From: Monosporascus cannonballus
Taxonomy: Eukaryota; Ascomycota; Sordariomycetes; Xylariales
Direction of reading: 5' to 3'
Length of the DNA stretch: 64,000 nucleotides
Assembly: GCA_004154925.1 (NCBI GenBank)
Contig: QJNS01000024.1
Coordinates: 124,001 to 188,000 of the forward strand
The notes under the pieces are model-generated. The model did no database searches. It was not told the origin of the DNA and saw only the letters and a list, made by a program, of their open reading frames with translations. The translations under genes were made by a program, and so were the position numbers. Below are positions 1 through 13,662 of this stretch, in pieces. The first letter of the stretch is position 1. Every line of letters begins with the position of its first letter.

Positions 1-96
1 GGCTGTGCCTATTCTGGTGGGCCAGTGGTCGACTTTGACCCTGCAGACCCCACCAACGCTTCTACTGCAGTGGTCCAAGCTCTTAAACGGGGCTGA
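1..96 (+). CDS. 3' end of an unidentified gene, cut by the window start
   Basis: The first frame is open from base 1 to a TGA at 94-96, giving about 31 residues that end in Ala-Leu-Lys-Arg-Gly. The peptide has a mixed, coding-like composition (GGPVVDFDPADP followed by an Asn/Ser/Thr stretch). It is too short to assign to a family. It could equally be a chance open frame, so the call is tentative. Confidence 0.3.
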   Translation, partial: GCAYSGGPVVDFDPADPTNASTAVVQALKRG

Positions 97-311
97 TCAT
101 CGGTAGGGCAGCGTCTGTCTGTGCTTCATACACGCAGAATACTTACTACCTGGTGGGTAAAGAACTAGAGCCACTGGAAGCCATGAGGACCGTCAGGTAC
201 GTGTTACTTGGCTCCTTACATGATATAGAGATTGCGGCCTTGAGCATAATCATATCCTAAGTTACGCTCAGCATCATTCGTATTTAATTTCTTACCCCAT
301 CGAATCCTGGG

Positions 312-561
312 ATGGCGCCTCCAACTTATATAATCTCGCGGGTAGCGGACCCAATCTTCGCCGTCACCATAGGACTGGCAGCCGCTGCAACGAGAATCAA
401 CCGCGAGGAGAAAGAGAAAGGTAGAACAACGCAGCAAACCATGGAAGCCGCCAAGAGGTAACTGGCACCTTTCACTAGTCTCAAACCCGAGTCGTATATG
501 CTTATTCGGCTTCCGTAGACGCCTTGGTTCGGTTGTTACGTCGTCGTCAAAATCAGCCTGA
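312..561 (+). CDS. NCE101: NCE101-type small membrane protein (non-classical export protein 1)
   Basis: Two exons, 312-457 and 519-561, flank a 61-nt intron (GTAACT..GTAG) and give a 62-residue protein. The N-terminus has the family pattern: a short hydrophobic start, then the core SRVADPIFAVTIGLAAAAT (one membrane segment, about residues 9-27), then the charged motif INREEKEKGRTT. Yeast Nce101 is about 53 residues with the same layout and is linked genetically to secretion of leaderless proteins; its mechanism is not settled. The intron joins AG|A to keep Arg in frame, and the TGA follows 14 codons later. The gene is easily missed because it is so short and split. It converges on the TTC36-like gene. 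Confidence 0.85.
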
Positions 562-934
562 AGCATCGTCACCATCAAGCCTTTGACCTAACTTGGATCC
601 TTCTCCGCCTATATCTTTGGACTGGATTCCAGCATCCTTTAGGCCAAATTCGGGTGAAGCAATCCGTCTCTCATAATATTGATGCCGTATAAATTCCTGT
701 CCGCCAACTCTACTGTCACTACGTTATGGGCCATCATCATGAATTACGTGGACGCCCTTGTGTATCACGAACAAATCTTATTGAGTTAGGACTTATGGCG
801 TTCACTTTATAACCAGGAACTCCTCAAAACCCCCCCGTTTGAAACGGGTTCCAAGTCTCTATATAGACAGGGTGTTTGCCTGGGAACTATCGAACCCTCC
901 AAGAATTTGGATCTCAGTCTGGACACCGTGCTCC
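562..934. other. Intergenic, converging 3' ends
   Basis: These 373 bases separate the stop codons of NCE101 and the TTC36-like gene. I see no further coding signal, repeat or RNA gene. Confidence 0.6.
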
Positions 935-1732
935 TCAATCCATTTGCATTTCAAACGCTGGCCCATACTCTTTCTTCATGGCTTCCCGTACTATTTGTCC
1001 ACAAAGCTTGGCCGTCGGGTTTGTACTGACAGCTAGCCCTTTTGCGATTTCGTTGCCATACCTGCCGCCCGACGCAAAGTCTCTGGACGCGGCTTCTTCA
1101 AAATCGATCCTGGCCCAATTTGACTCCTTTCTGTTCCCCATGTCAACTTTCTCCTCCGACTGCAGCGACTTGGAAGTCATATGATATATCGCTGCTCGCT
1201 GAGTATGCGCGAGGGACAGAGTCTTGCCCGCTTGAGGCGAGATCGACGCGAATAGACTCTTTGGTGTCAACAGGCGGATCGCTTCGTCCAGATCAGCCAG
1301 GGCTGCCTTAGTAGCCTCAAACCTTTCGGCGTTACCGGCATCCTGAACCAAAGCCTTCGGGTCCGGCCTTCCTGAGAGAAGCATCATATCTCCGTACAGC
1401 CTCCTAAGTGCTTGTGCTCTATTGTTTCGGGCACTGGCATATCTAGGATGGTCGGAGATGAGCTGGCCCAATGACAATATGCATTTTCGGTATTCCTCGA
1501 CAGGTTCTAGTGTTGATTGCTTCAGTCCGGCAAGCTGCATCTCTAATTGTTGTATCGAGAGCACAATGTCTCGTTCTTTTTGGACAACTTTCTCGTATGT
1601 GGATGCGTCCGTGATGACTGGGTCTTTCGGCAGATTCGGGTCGATGATAACTCCAGTTGTTGGGTCTGACTCGGGGTCTCTGATCTTCTCTAGGACATTG
1701 AAGTCCCGGCGACTAAGCGAGCTCGTGGTCAT
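935..1732 (-). CDS. TTC36: TTC36-like tetratricopeptide protein
   Basis: A single exon encodes 265 residues. The start is the ATG of MTTSSLSRRD, because the upstream in-frame extension looks non-coding. Hallmarks shared with animal TTC36 appear in order: an N-terminal VLEKIRDPESDP (residues 13-24, like the animal IFNPDTPFGD region), a TPR helix pair around YASARNNRAQALRRLYGD (98-115) and ALADLDEAI (144-152), a second TPR helix pair (TQRAAIYHM and ARIDFEEAA), and the C-terminal NPTAKLCGQIVREAM (238-252), matching the animal NPYAALCN motif. The protein is longer than human TTC36 (about 190 residues) because of helical insertions. The likely role is a cytosolic scaffold or chaperone-like adaptor. 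It is transcribed divergently from HPPD, the enzyme whose stability mammalian TTC36 is reported to control. Confidence 0.85.
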   Translation of the reverse strand: MTTSSLSRRDFNVLEKIRDPESDPTTGVIIDPNLPKDPVITDASTYEKVVQKERDIVLSIQQLEMQLAGLKQSTLEPVEEYRKCILSLGQLISDHPRYASARNNRAQALRRLYGDMMLLSGRPDPKALVQDAGNAERFEATKAALADLDEAIRLLTPKSLFASISPQAGKTLSLAHTQRAAIYHMTSKSLQSEEKVDMGNRKESNWARIDFEEAASRDFASGGRYGNEIAKGLAVSTNPTAKLCGQIVREAMKKEYGPAFEMQMD

Positions 1733-3947
<2,215 letters not shown>

Positions 3948-4932
3948 ATAAAATCGGGGCGAGCGAGCGAGCGAGAACGAGCCGGCTAGGTAGTGATAAT
4001 GCCGGGACACACTAGGGGGTAAGTACCCACGAATATTGTAAGCAAGGAGGCGGAATTTACGAAGGGCAAGGGGAAACGAAGCCGGCACGGCGCAGCATGG
4101 CGACGCCTCTATTGTGCCGGAAAGAGGGCATTGCATGATAACGACGGATGATTCATACGGAAGCCCGATATCATGCGGCAGATGGAATTGGCATGAGTAT
4201 CATATATTTTCGAGACGTGCAAATCAGCACGCGAGCCACTCGAGAGTGTACTTAACTGGATAGGCTCGGCGCAGTATCTGATTCGATTCAATCAGTTCAA
4301 TTACCACCTCGGCTCTATATAACGTAGTAGATGACTCCGTGCTTCTAGATACAAGTTGCAGGGGTATATCTAGCTAGTTACCTCCATGTCCGCTATGCGC
4401 TAATCAAAGGTAGGAGGAGGTCGACTCTCATAGACATTGTAGGGAATATATATTGGCCACTCCGACGACAAATCGAATTTTTGATAGCTCGGGATAGCGG
4501 CAAGCATTGGGAAAACGCCAGGACATGTGTATTCCCACACAGACTTGTATCCGAGATTACCTGGTGAGGCAATGGGATCCGGGCGAAGTAACTAAAATAT
4601 ACTCCTGTGGCTTGTACAAGCGCATCCAGATCTCGAGCCTCGCATCTCCATTTTTCATATTGCCCAGCGTACATCAAAGCATTTATTGCGTTTATTTAGG
4701 TATTCCTTCAACCGCACTCGCCTTACGGCCGTTTTCCCGAACGGACGTGGTACCGCTAACACCATTTTCCCGTGCCCTGTAGGTTTCCCTATCTGAAGTC
4801 CAATGGTACAGAGTTCCGCCCCTATCTTTTTGAGGCAGATACCGATCCAATGCGTCCTCTGTCTTCGGATGCCCCCTTACGGCGACCTGCTTGCTAGGAC
4901 ACCATCTTGAACATGCGTGTAAGTAGAGTAAA
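3948..4932. other. Intergenic, converging 3' ends of HPPD and SSL1
   Basis: About 985 bases with only short open frames that lack domain features. They should contain both 3' UTRs and terminators. No RNA gene or mobile element is recognised. Confidence 0.55.
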
Positions 4933-6497
4933 TTACGAATCAACCTCCATGGCCCCGTTCGTACGCGCCTGCGCCTCCACTTGCGCGCCGCCATTGGTCT
5001 CTCCGTTCTGAGCCGCCAGCGCACCCCTCGTATCGCTCTGGCATCCGGGACAGTTATGCAGGACCTCGTGGGCGAAGAGATCGCAGTCGATGCAGAAGTG
5101 GTTTCTGCACACCTCGCACGCGTAGCGCCCCGACTCGCTGAGGCCCTTGACGGGCAGCGGCGCGGGGGCCACCGGCTTGCCGTTCTCCTTCTCCTTCCCC
5201 CGGGTCTTGTCTTTACCTCCTTTGCCCCTGGAGCTGGGCACCTCCGGAAAGGGAGCCAGACAGGCGTAGCAGGCCTTTGATTTCCGCGCTTCCGTCCACG
5301 AGACCTCGACCCAGTTGCGCAACGGGAATAGGTGATGATACGACCTCGCCAGGTGGGTGGACAGGATGAGCGTGAGGCCACATCCCGGACATTCCGACGG
5401 TAATCTGCACACGCGGGAGCCACACCTCGTACAGGCATATCCTTCACGCGTGGGACGGTTATGGCAGGCGCAATAGTTGATAGCGTCGCCAGCGGCGAGG
5501 GTGCGGGAGGGGAAGCCCATCATAAGCAGGCTGGCATTACTCTGTTCTCTGGCGCGGGTCACCGGCGGTGTCGTGGTGGCCAGCAAGAGATCGCGCAAGT
5601 GGTGCTCATGTAAGGCGATACTGTAGTAACCGGAACTTTCACCACCGTTAGTCTTGGCGCATAGCTCGTCGCAGATGGCCACCTGGGCCGCGAGCCCCAC
5701 GATGGATACGCGGATCCGGTCATTAATCAGTGCCACCATTGTCTCGCGAATGTCTCCCGGATCACTGGACATGAGGGCCCCGTAGACAATGAGTACCTCG
5801 CGCGTTCCGTGGGATGGAGTGTGACTACGCAGTAGAAGAACCTCAGTTAGTCCCGCTGATCCCAAGAGAGTCCATGCCTATATGTCTGTAGCTGGAGGGA
5901 CACTTACAACAATGCGCCTCTACACATCTCCAGTGCATTTTGTAGACTTGGATTCCCCTGCGGTTCCTGCTTGACCCAGCCTTGCAGCTTCTCGAGGTGA
6001 TCGGCCGGATCGCCGCTCATATCGCTTATCCTGACAGCCACGCCATCCCGCATGCCTATGATGGCAAGCTGGGAGATGGGGTTCTGCTCGAAGTACTCGC
6101 GCACGAACTCGCGGGCATAGGCCATGACGAGCTCGTAGCGGGTGGGCAGCAGATCCTTCTCGAGCATGGCGAAGGACATGTCGAGCACGAGAACGAGGTG
6201 CCGGATGATGCCGCGCTGGAGGGGCGTGGTGTCCCTAAGCAAGCGCGCCCGCTTCTCGGCCTCGGCGATGCCCTCGATGGCTTCGGCGAGCGTCCCGTCG
6301 GCACCTTCGACGACGGCGTCCCACGACCGCTGTATGTCTTCCCATGCGGCCTTGCCACCCTTGCGACCGCCCTTCTTGCCGCCGTCGGGCCTCGACCTTC
6401 CGCGCGTCTCTAGCGGGGTGCCAGAGGCCGCACGGGAGGAGCCGAACTCGTCGTCGGAGGCATCGTCACCCTGGTACTCGTCATCGGAGTCGGGCAT
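4933..6497 (-). CDS. SSL1: TFIIH core subunit p44 / Ssl1
   Basis: Two exons, 6497-5908 and 5824-4933, flank an 83-nt intron (GTAAGT..GTAG) and give 493 residues. Ssl1 is a core TFIIH subunit that binds and stimulates the XPD/Rad3 helicase, serving both nucleotide excision repair and RNA polymerase II initiation in the nucleus. After an acidic and basic N-terminal tail comes a von Willebrand A fold (about 99-260) with HLVLVLDMSFAM and, after the splice, TREVLIVYGALMSSDPGDI and IRVSIVGLAAQVAICDELC. The C-terminal zinc region includes CTRCGSRVCRLPSECPGC and THLARSYHHLFPL, both diagnostic of p44, then a second Cys-rich finger (YACEVCRNHFCIDCDLFAHE). Length and domain order are normal. A Lys/Gly-rich stretch near residue 40 may be a nuclear localisation signal. 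Confidence 0.95.
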
Positions 6498-7677
6498 CGT
6501 TCGATGGTGTGCTGACGCGGGTAGATGGCGAGGACCGATGGGCTAGGACCGATGGGCTAGGACCGATGGGCTAGGAAGGCGCAAAGTTCCGGAGCAATTA
6601 GGGTATGTAGTAACCGTCGGCTATTTTCAGTTTGCGTTCAACGTTAGTGGCCCGAAGAGTTAGATGGTGTGTAGAAGAGCCCATGAGGTTGACGATAGCA
6701 TGAGAGCTTCGACAACCAAAAGGGGAGGGCCAAGGGAGTAGCGGGTAGTAGTAAGTATTATCGGTAGGGACGTACGAGATACGAGGTTAAACATGTCTCC
6801 GAAATTGGTACTTAGGGAAGCATTGGACTGGGAAAAGCCGCCGCTCAATAGTGCGGGATTTTCTGAAGAAAATAGAATACGTGAAGTACCTACTGGTTGG
6901 GTTCAGCTGGAAAGAATGAGTAAGGAAGTATACAGAGTAAATTTATAGGGTATGGGAAAGAAGAATGGCAAGGCTAGCGGTTGCCCCTGTCAAGACTCAA
7001 GAATGATGTAGCAGCCTTATCTTTGGCATTGGAATTATGCGGTTTCCAGCCAGTCATGTATCACTAATCGACAAGCTTTAAACCGACCTCGATTTAAGTG
7101 CCGTAACCGTCTAGCCATATTATATAATCCGTACCTTTACGCATATAGCGATCCAGCCCTTTTCGAAGCCTCGAGTTCTCCTTACCAGGCTGGTATGTTC
7201 CACCATGAAAGCCACAGTATTGAGAAGCACTAGAAAATAGCTAGGTATTCAATTCTATCATACGACGTCATATACATTAGTAACCGCGCGAACTTGGTGG
7301 GTATAGTATTCAAATCGTGCCGGCTTAGGCGCTTCCTCGACGGCTTGACGCCTCTGGGCCTGCCGTCTCGTTTTGTGAACTGAAAAAAAAAAAGATAGAA
7401 CGTTTCTCTTCTCCTCGCGACGGCTGCCCTATTGCCGTAGCCCGCATGCATCCATCCAAACGGCGTGTCGGCGTTCTCTGTCCAGTTGCCCGTTTAACTA
7501 AAACGATCGCTTCTGCTAGTGAATATGGTACGTGTGAATGAATTAGAGGTCGTATTGTAGCGTCGTGTCTGCCGCTGGGTTGCTGCCCTTACGAATCCAA
7601 AATGAACGGGTATACGGTCGAACCTAAACTCCAATCCCCTGTCGAAAAAATGAGAAAGAGAAACAGAGAAAATCCGG
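6498..7677. other. Intergenic, SSL1 upstream region and Chs7-like 3' flank
   Basis: About 1.2 kb with no supported gene. It contains the SSL1 promoter, including the 14-bp tandem repeat listed separately, and the 3' flank of the Chs7-family gene. Confidence 0.55.
6531..6572. repeat. Three tandem copies of a 14-bp unit
   Basis: The unit AGGACCGATGGGCT is repeated three times without mismatch, 34 bp upstream of the SSL1 start codon. It probably lies in the 5' UTR or core promoter. Confidence 0.9.
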
Positions 7678-8934
7678 TTAAGGGTAGCCCGTGGGACCGG
7701 TAGAGACTGGCCAGTCATCCTCCGTGATGCTCGACCAGAACATCCAGATCACCACTACTGATAAAAGAGTAAAGAGGGTCTGGAATAGAGACCCGTCGAT
7801 CTTGCCTGCAGTCCCGTCGCAGATGTGCCTGCTGATGACATAGTTGAATATCTGACCGATGGCGAACAGAAGGGCCGCACCGGTAAGGTAGATCATTGGT
7901 CGCACCTCGCCCAGTATCCGAAGAACCAGTATGGCTTCCAGGACGTAGAAGGCAACCAGGAAGATGAGTGGCACAAGCTGGTAGAGAACGTATAACGCGA
8001 TATTTCGGTGCGGCGGATTCAGACTTGAGGACCAATAGCCGGTCCAGTCGTAACCCGTGTCTAGGGTGATATAGCCCGTGCCGATGAGGAGGAAGGCGCC
8101 GGATACCAGCATCAAACCCACAGACATAGCCGTTCCGTCCTCGACGATCTGATACCCCACGATCGCATTAAGCATCAGTATCCATGTTGTCGCGGTTATC
8201 ATACCGATGTGCACCCCGGTGAAAGCCTGTAAGGATGTTAGCTTCCCTCGCTTCGGATCGAACTCTAGCATCGGTAAGGCGTACAATTCGAACAGCCGAG
8301 GGCAGCGGAAAGTCTCCAACTGTGAATATCTCGCAGATTTCGATTATAATATAACAGGCGAGGAATAGTTGCATTTCTCTGTGGCCGCATTAGCCTCACA
8401 GCGCCTCGGAGCCGCAAGATAGCATATGAAATATCGACGGACCTGCGACCAACTGCGGCTTTCTTTCTTTCCGAACGCAATAAAAGAAAAACCGTCACCG
8501 CAATGGCAATTCCGCAGAGGACTATGGACCCTAAAATGACAATTAGCGCGATATGTTCCAGATTGAGCTCGCGCAGGCATTAGCTAGACAAACCTAAATT
8601 ACCCAACTTCTGATCATTCCCAAGCGGAATGCCCTGTAGTCGGCATCCTCCCCAACTTCCATCTTGACCGCCGTTTCCCGAGAGAGCCTATGCAGCATGG
8701 TCAGCGGCTGGAATACATGGCTGGTGAGGTATAGGGAGAAGGTGAGTCCATAGGGAGCTCAGCGGCGTTGACGTACGTTGCATATAGGTAAAGTCGAGTC
8801 TCGGCAGAAGGCCTGCGACGCGGAACCAGAACTGTTTAGCCTCATCTCCCAAGGGCAATTGACAATTCGACTTCGGGTCGAAAGAAGCATTGGCTGGTGG
8901 TTACCTCGAAATTACCAAAACTAGTTGATCCCAT
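7678..8934 (-). CDS. Chs7-family chitin synthase export chaperone (PF12271 type)
   Basis: Six exons (8934-8905, 8812-8777, 8687-8594, 8530-8443, 8378-8285, 8226-7678) keep frame and give 296 residues. The first two exons are only 30 and 36 nt and encode MGSTSFGNFE and AFCRDSTLPICN, matching the FG-F..C....LP-C start of Chs7 proteins. Intron 3 (63 nt) has a GCTAAT branch site close to its TTTAG end. The body has about seven hydrophobic segments, including SIVLCGIAIAVTVFLLL, the loop AAVGRREMQLFLACY and WILMLNAIVGYQIVEDGT, and ends near FWSSITEDDWP. Chs7 acts in the ER to let class IV chitin synthase (Chs3) leave for the cell surface. This copy diverges from canonical Chs7 and may be the paralogous clade, so the cargo is uncertain. 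Confidence 0.85.
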
Positions 8935-11900
8935 TTGACTTTACCGACGCAGATGCGCCGTGGTTTGCGATGCTGGGCGCTGCTGGGGTGTCGACAAACG
9001 AAAGGAGGACGGGAGCTGCTCTTGCGACTCCACGACTCCCTCGCGCTCCTATCAATTTGTTGACAAGCACTAAGCAGATTTCCTGATTGGTGCGGCTCAA
9101 TTGTTTTTCATTGCCGACAGAGTATCGTAGGTAGCTACAGGTATGGTTTCGCAACTGGAACGCCGACGAGCAGGCGGATGGTGCTGGAAGGAGGCGTCGA
9201 GTTTGCAAGCGGCTTGACTCGTGGCACAGCTCGTGTGGTTGGCCCTCGATACCGATTCTGTGTTTCCTGGCTGACACTTGCTGCAGCTCGCAGGGTAAAA
9301 ACTGGGGCGGTTTTCTGCGGTTTTTTTTTTTGGTGTGGGCCGCGGCGTGTCCGCGAATAGAACTTCCCAGGTATCTCTGCCACGTCGGAGTGATTATGTC
9401 ACGCCTGGTTGTGCTCTGTCGAGGGCATCGAACTTGGGAGGACGGCGTGTTTCTGTTCCTCAGCCGACTCGGAAGGTAGGAAAGGTGGGCGAGCGGTGGA
9501 ATTGAGTAAAATGAGCCGATTAGTTACCTACCGAGGTGGTAGTGGGAAGGAAAGCGTGGAAGAGACGCTGAGCTGTTCATGTGCGGGCTTGGCTGGTTCC
9601 ACTGGCTGGGTGAGATCGGATCGAACCAGGGCTAAGAGGGGAACCAGAGCGGGTCTCGCATTGGGTTGAAATACCGTAATCAGCAGAATTGGCCGATTGC
9701 AGGGCCCTTCAATCGTCTTCACTGCAGGGAGGATGGGAAGATGGGGTGACCCCCATGTGGCTGGTGGTTTGGGGGTTTGTTTGGTTTTGGCCGTTATGTT
9801 CGTTGCTGATTGGACCGACAGAGATGGGATCAATCCTGTTCTGTTCCTGCATTTGCCCTTGCCCTTCCGCTAAAAACCTTGGAGCTTGGTACGGAGTATC
9901 ATTGGCACCTATAATTGTAGGAGGCAGGAACGGCGCATCCCCGAAACCAGTGGCTTCACTTTCCCTTGCTGCCCTTCCTTCCAAGGAAGACATGAATCGA
10001 CATCGGGGCCGTCTAGAAAGCAGCTTCTCTGCAAAGCAGCTTCTGCTATTGGAACCTGTCCGGGTCGATCGCCTTGATATAGAAGTTTTCTATCCTTCTT
10101 TCCCTCCGCATGACACTGGTCTCGATACTCATTTCAAAAAGCTCTTATTAGGTAAGTTACCTGCGTGCCTACCTAATACCTACCCACCTACCGACGTGCT
10201 GGCGCATATTGCGAGACTCCACGTGGCTGGGAGCTCGATTTCTTCCACCTTCGCAACTGCGCATAGCACAGCACGCTTAATAAAGCCGCACCCAGGCTAT
10301 GGACTCGGCTTGAGGAGCCGTCGTGTTAGTGAGCTTTGATCAGGTATTTATTTATTCAGGACGCCCGATCGATCTCCCCAATAGGTATACTGGATTGTTA
10401 CTTCTTAATAGATGATGCCGCTATTCCGAGGCAGGGTTATCGTTTGTACTCTGGCAGTATCGCAAATTACCTACATCTGTAGGTCTTCTGCTAGAACGGC
10501 CCCCGCAAGAGCAGTTCCGAAGGCAAAGAGGTACTTCATACCCTGGGCCGCAATGCGCCTCCTCTTTCAATGTCCCTACATGGCTTTCGTATAAGTAGCT
10601 AGTACTCGTATGCCACAGCTCAGAAAATCCTACACTGGGGGAGAGAATTTGCGATAGTGCATATGGTAGTCGAGCGCTTCTCCCGGTACTCCACTCCCTT
10701 CGAATCCTGATGTGGTTCGCGCGCCTTTATTATTGAGAGTGCTGAGTCTTATACATTGATCGGCCGGCCGAAGACAGGTTTCAGAATTTGGCGCTTCAAT
10801 CACCGAAGGTTTGTCCAATGGCAGCCGTCGAAATCGATATCAGGTGAAGAAAGGGGGGCGTGAAACCCTTGATAGACCCGTCCAGAATCTGATTCATTTA
10901 GAGGGTAAGATCACCGTTACTGATAACCTGCTAAGGACGCTGAAGGCTTGATCTAATCAGCAGCCCCTTTGCACTACAGACAAATTACTGCAGTGGTCGC
11001 AGTGGTCGCAGTGGTCGCAGCTCATGCGCATCATATGTAAGCGCAGCATCCTCATCTTCAATAGGCAAGCTGGCGCGTAAGCCCTCCCTTACTGCAGCCG
11101 CGGCTGCAGCCATCAATGTCATTGGCGCGCCAGGGGTTAGGCTTGTTTCAGCCACATCGTCAACACCCTCAACCGGAACTGACTAGGATCTTTGTCTTTT
11201 GCTACCATTCCATAGTAATGCTTCGTCGCACAACTGCGATGGCTTGTTGGTTTGCCTGAACTGGCAGTGTCCAAAGATAGAAGCTTTCGAGGCGGAGTCG
11301 AGTCTTCTCATAATCCTCGGCACTTCAATCGGTTGTGCCGCGATGCCCAAACTGACATATGCATGGAAAAGGCGCCGGTGTTGGTTCGGTCGTGCCACCT
11401 ATCGTCTTTGAAGATATGGGAATGCATGCTTCTGTCACACTGCGAGATTCTAGACTTCACGCTTGCGATTTCCCCCTTTTCAACCCTGGTTAATCGACCG
11501 CGTTGCTTGGGACGGACAGACGAGCTTGCTTTATCGCTCGGCTCCGCGTTTTGTATTCTGTGACTTGCGCAGGACAAGAATATGTATCCCATGAGGATTT
11601 CGACATTTCGAAACCGTAGTTCCGGTCGAGTTATATTTCCTCGGTGGCGGTATGATGCACGCCTCCGGACAATTCCCTCTTTCGAGACACACGTGAGCTT
11701 CCGTTGCTGTAGTCCTGCGGGGCTGGTCTAGGCAGCAGGCACACTGACAGACTTCGGGAAACGATACCTGAGGCTGACAAGCTATGTCGTCACGCGAGTC
11801 TTTCATCATGAATATTAAAGCATTCCTCTAACCAGCGTTGGAGGAAAGGAACATGTAATACGAACCTCCATTGAGATGCCTAAACCAGATGATGACTTTA

Positions 11901-13662
11901 TAAGGCCCTGCTCTGGTGCGCACTTATCGATCAGGCTGTCGGGCCAGAGTCGGGCGAACGGCATTCGGCAAAGGCGACCTGTAACCCCCTGGAATGGGTG
12001 CGGTGGGGGAAGGCCGGGAGAATACGCCGCGTGATGGAGTGCCCCCATTTGACGGCGCGCCCCCAAAGTTTCTGGGGGCTGTAGGCTTTGCGGGGAATTA
12101 TCGTTCGGTTGACGCGCCATGCCCCGCTGAAGATGGGAACGTTGGGTGGCAGGTGCTTCTGAGGAAAGAGCCATACACTGTGGTAGGAGTGTGTTTCTAC
12201 TGGAACCTTGGGCTTGACTTGTACCTGGCATCTTTACCATCTTTAAACCACCCAAAAGATCTTCATATTTTCTCCTCGTTCATGCCGCATGATGTTATCG
12301 TGGGTCCCCCTAACCTAAATCCTGAATATTGGCTGTACTATCTGTAGTAGTAGCAACCAAAATTTGAACGGTTGACTCGTTGACTGGCTTGGATCGTTTC
12401 GGGTTCCACTTCATATGCCTCTGGTGAGTCCAACCGAGGACTCTTCTGCAGGTTAGGAAGCCGGAAACATGTTGGATCTACGAGATTTCCAGTCAAGTGA
12501 CTTCCCTGCAAACCACATCGTGAACCCACAGCCGCATTGGGTCGTGTCGTGTGCCAAATCAGCTCCTAAAACGGTGTGAAAGTTGCGTCATATGGTGAAT
12601 TGCGTTTGGAGTCTGGTTGGACAAAAGTCGGAGGGTCAGTTGGGCTTTTATAACGCCGCTTGTAGGACGATGCCAGCAATAACTCCTCAATCTGCCAATT
12701 TCCTAGCCATTGAGACGAGGTCCCAGAGAGTTTTTCCATGTTTGGAGGTATACAGCAAGATACCGGTACCTCGGATCTGTCCCGCAGCTTTGCCATCCTT
12801 GGTACAACTCAAACGCATGTGACGTGGATGCAATATGACGCTGTTGTGTGGGGGTTAGGAAACTTGGCCCCGTCCGTAGGCTATCTATCTTGGGCGGGAT
12901 TAACAAGTCCCCAGAATCAGCTTCAACCTCAAGACAATAGCAGAATTCCTAAGTTGGCAGGGTTAAGAAATGAAGAATGAGCTGGTCTGGATAATCCCCG
13001 GAGTGCGAAATAGACTTTAGCTGCACGGAAACCCAGGAGTGCCAACATGGATGTTCCATCGGATTCATTCACAATAGCGCACGGGACGTCCACAATGTGG
13101 AGGTACGCCCTTAATATTTACAACTTGGCCGGCTGTTCGTCTCCGTACAATGAATGCAAAGTTGGTTCCATCGGAGCCAAAGAGTTACCGTATCACCGTT
13201 GCAGCACTCCATGGCGACCCGATTATACAATCCAGTCATCGGGTTTACCGCGAAATTGAGGCCTGCGTTGGGCACGAGCCGCTAAACGGGATTGGATGTC
13301 CATCTTTATCGGACGAGGACGGAATCCCAAGACGGAGAGCCTAACAAATGGCCACATTTTATCGGTTTCGACTGACCAGAACACCTACCTTGGCTACCTA
13401 GGTACACGCCTTGTAGGGAGGTCCGGATGACCCTGATGCCAGTGATGCTTGGGACCCTAGAGGACCCTACCTCCTGTAGTTAGTTAGGCCCACGTGGTAC
13501 TAGCTCTGGTAGATTTGCTGATAGTTACCTAAGCCTCGTCTTGGTATCCGGCCTTGTTATCCAATATACCCGAATAGACCCAATACCTACCAATACTCAC
13601 TCCACCCATGCCTTAGACTACATTCGTCCCCATTTCGTTTTCTAATCCTTATTACTTATTAA
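8935..13662. other. Long gene-free region between divergent Chs7-like and hexose transporter genes
   Basis: About 4.7 kb with no open frame that shows domain features or a plausible exon chain. It includes a short tandem repeat near 10991 and scattered TACCTAGG-type motifs typical of fungal spacers. It holds the upstream regions of both divergent genes. An unrecognised lncRNA or decayed gene cannot be excluded. Confidence 0.5.
10991..11017. repeat. Short tandem repeat, 9-bp unit x3
   Basis: Three perfect copies of CAGTGGTCG lie in a row within the long spacer. It is a minisatellite-like sequence with no evident function. Confidence 0.85.

Noticed and set aside
9689..10339. 216-codon plus-strand open frame
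   Set aside because: It starts without support, has no family motif and low-quality composition; treated as chance in a long spacer.
11815..12347. Overlapping open frames of 117-146 codons on both strands
   Set aside because: Neither strand shows conserved motifs or splice-consistent continuation.
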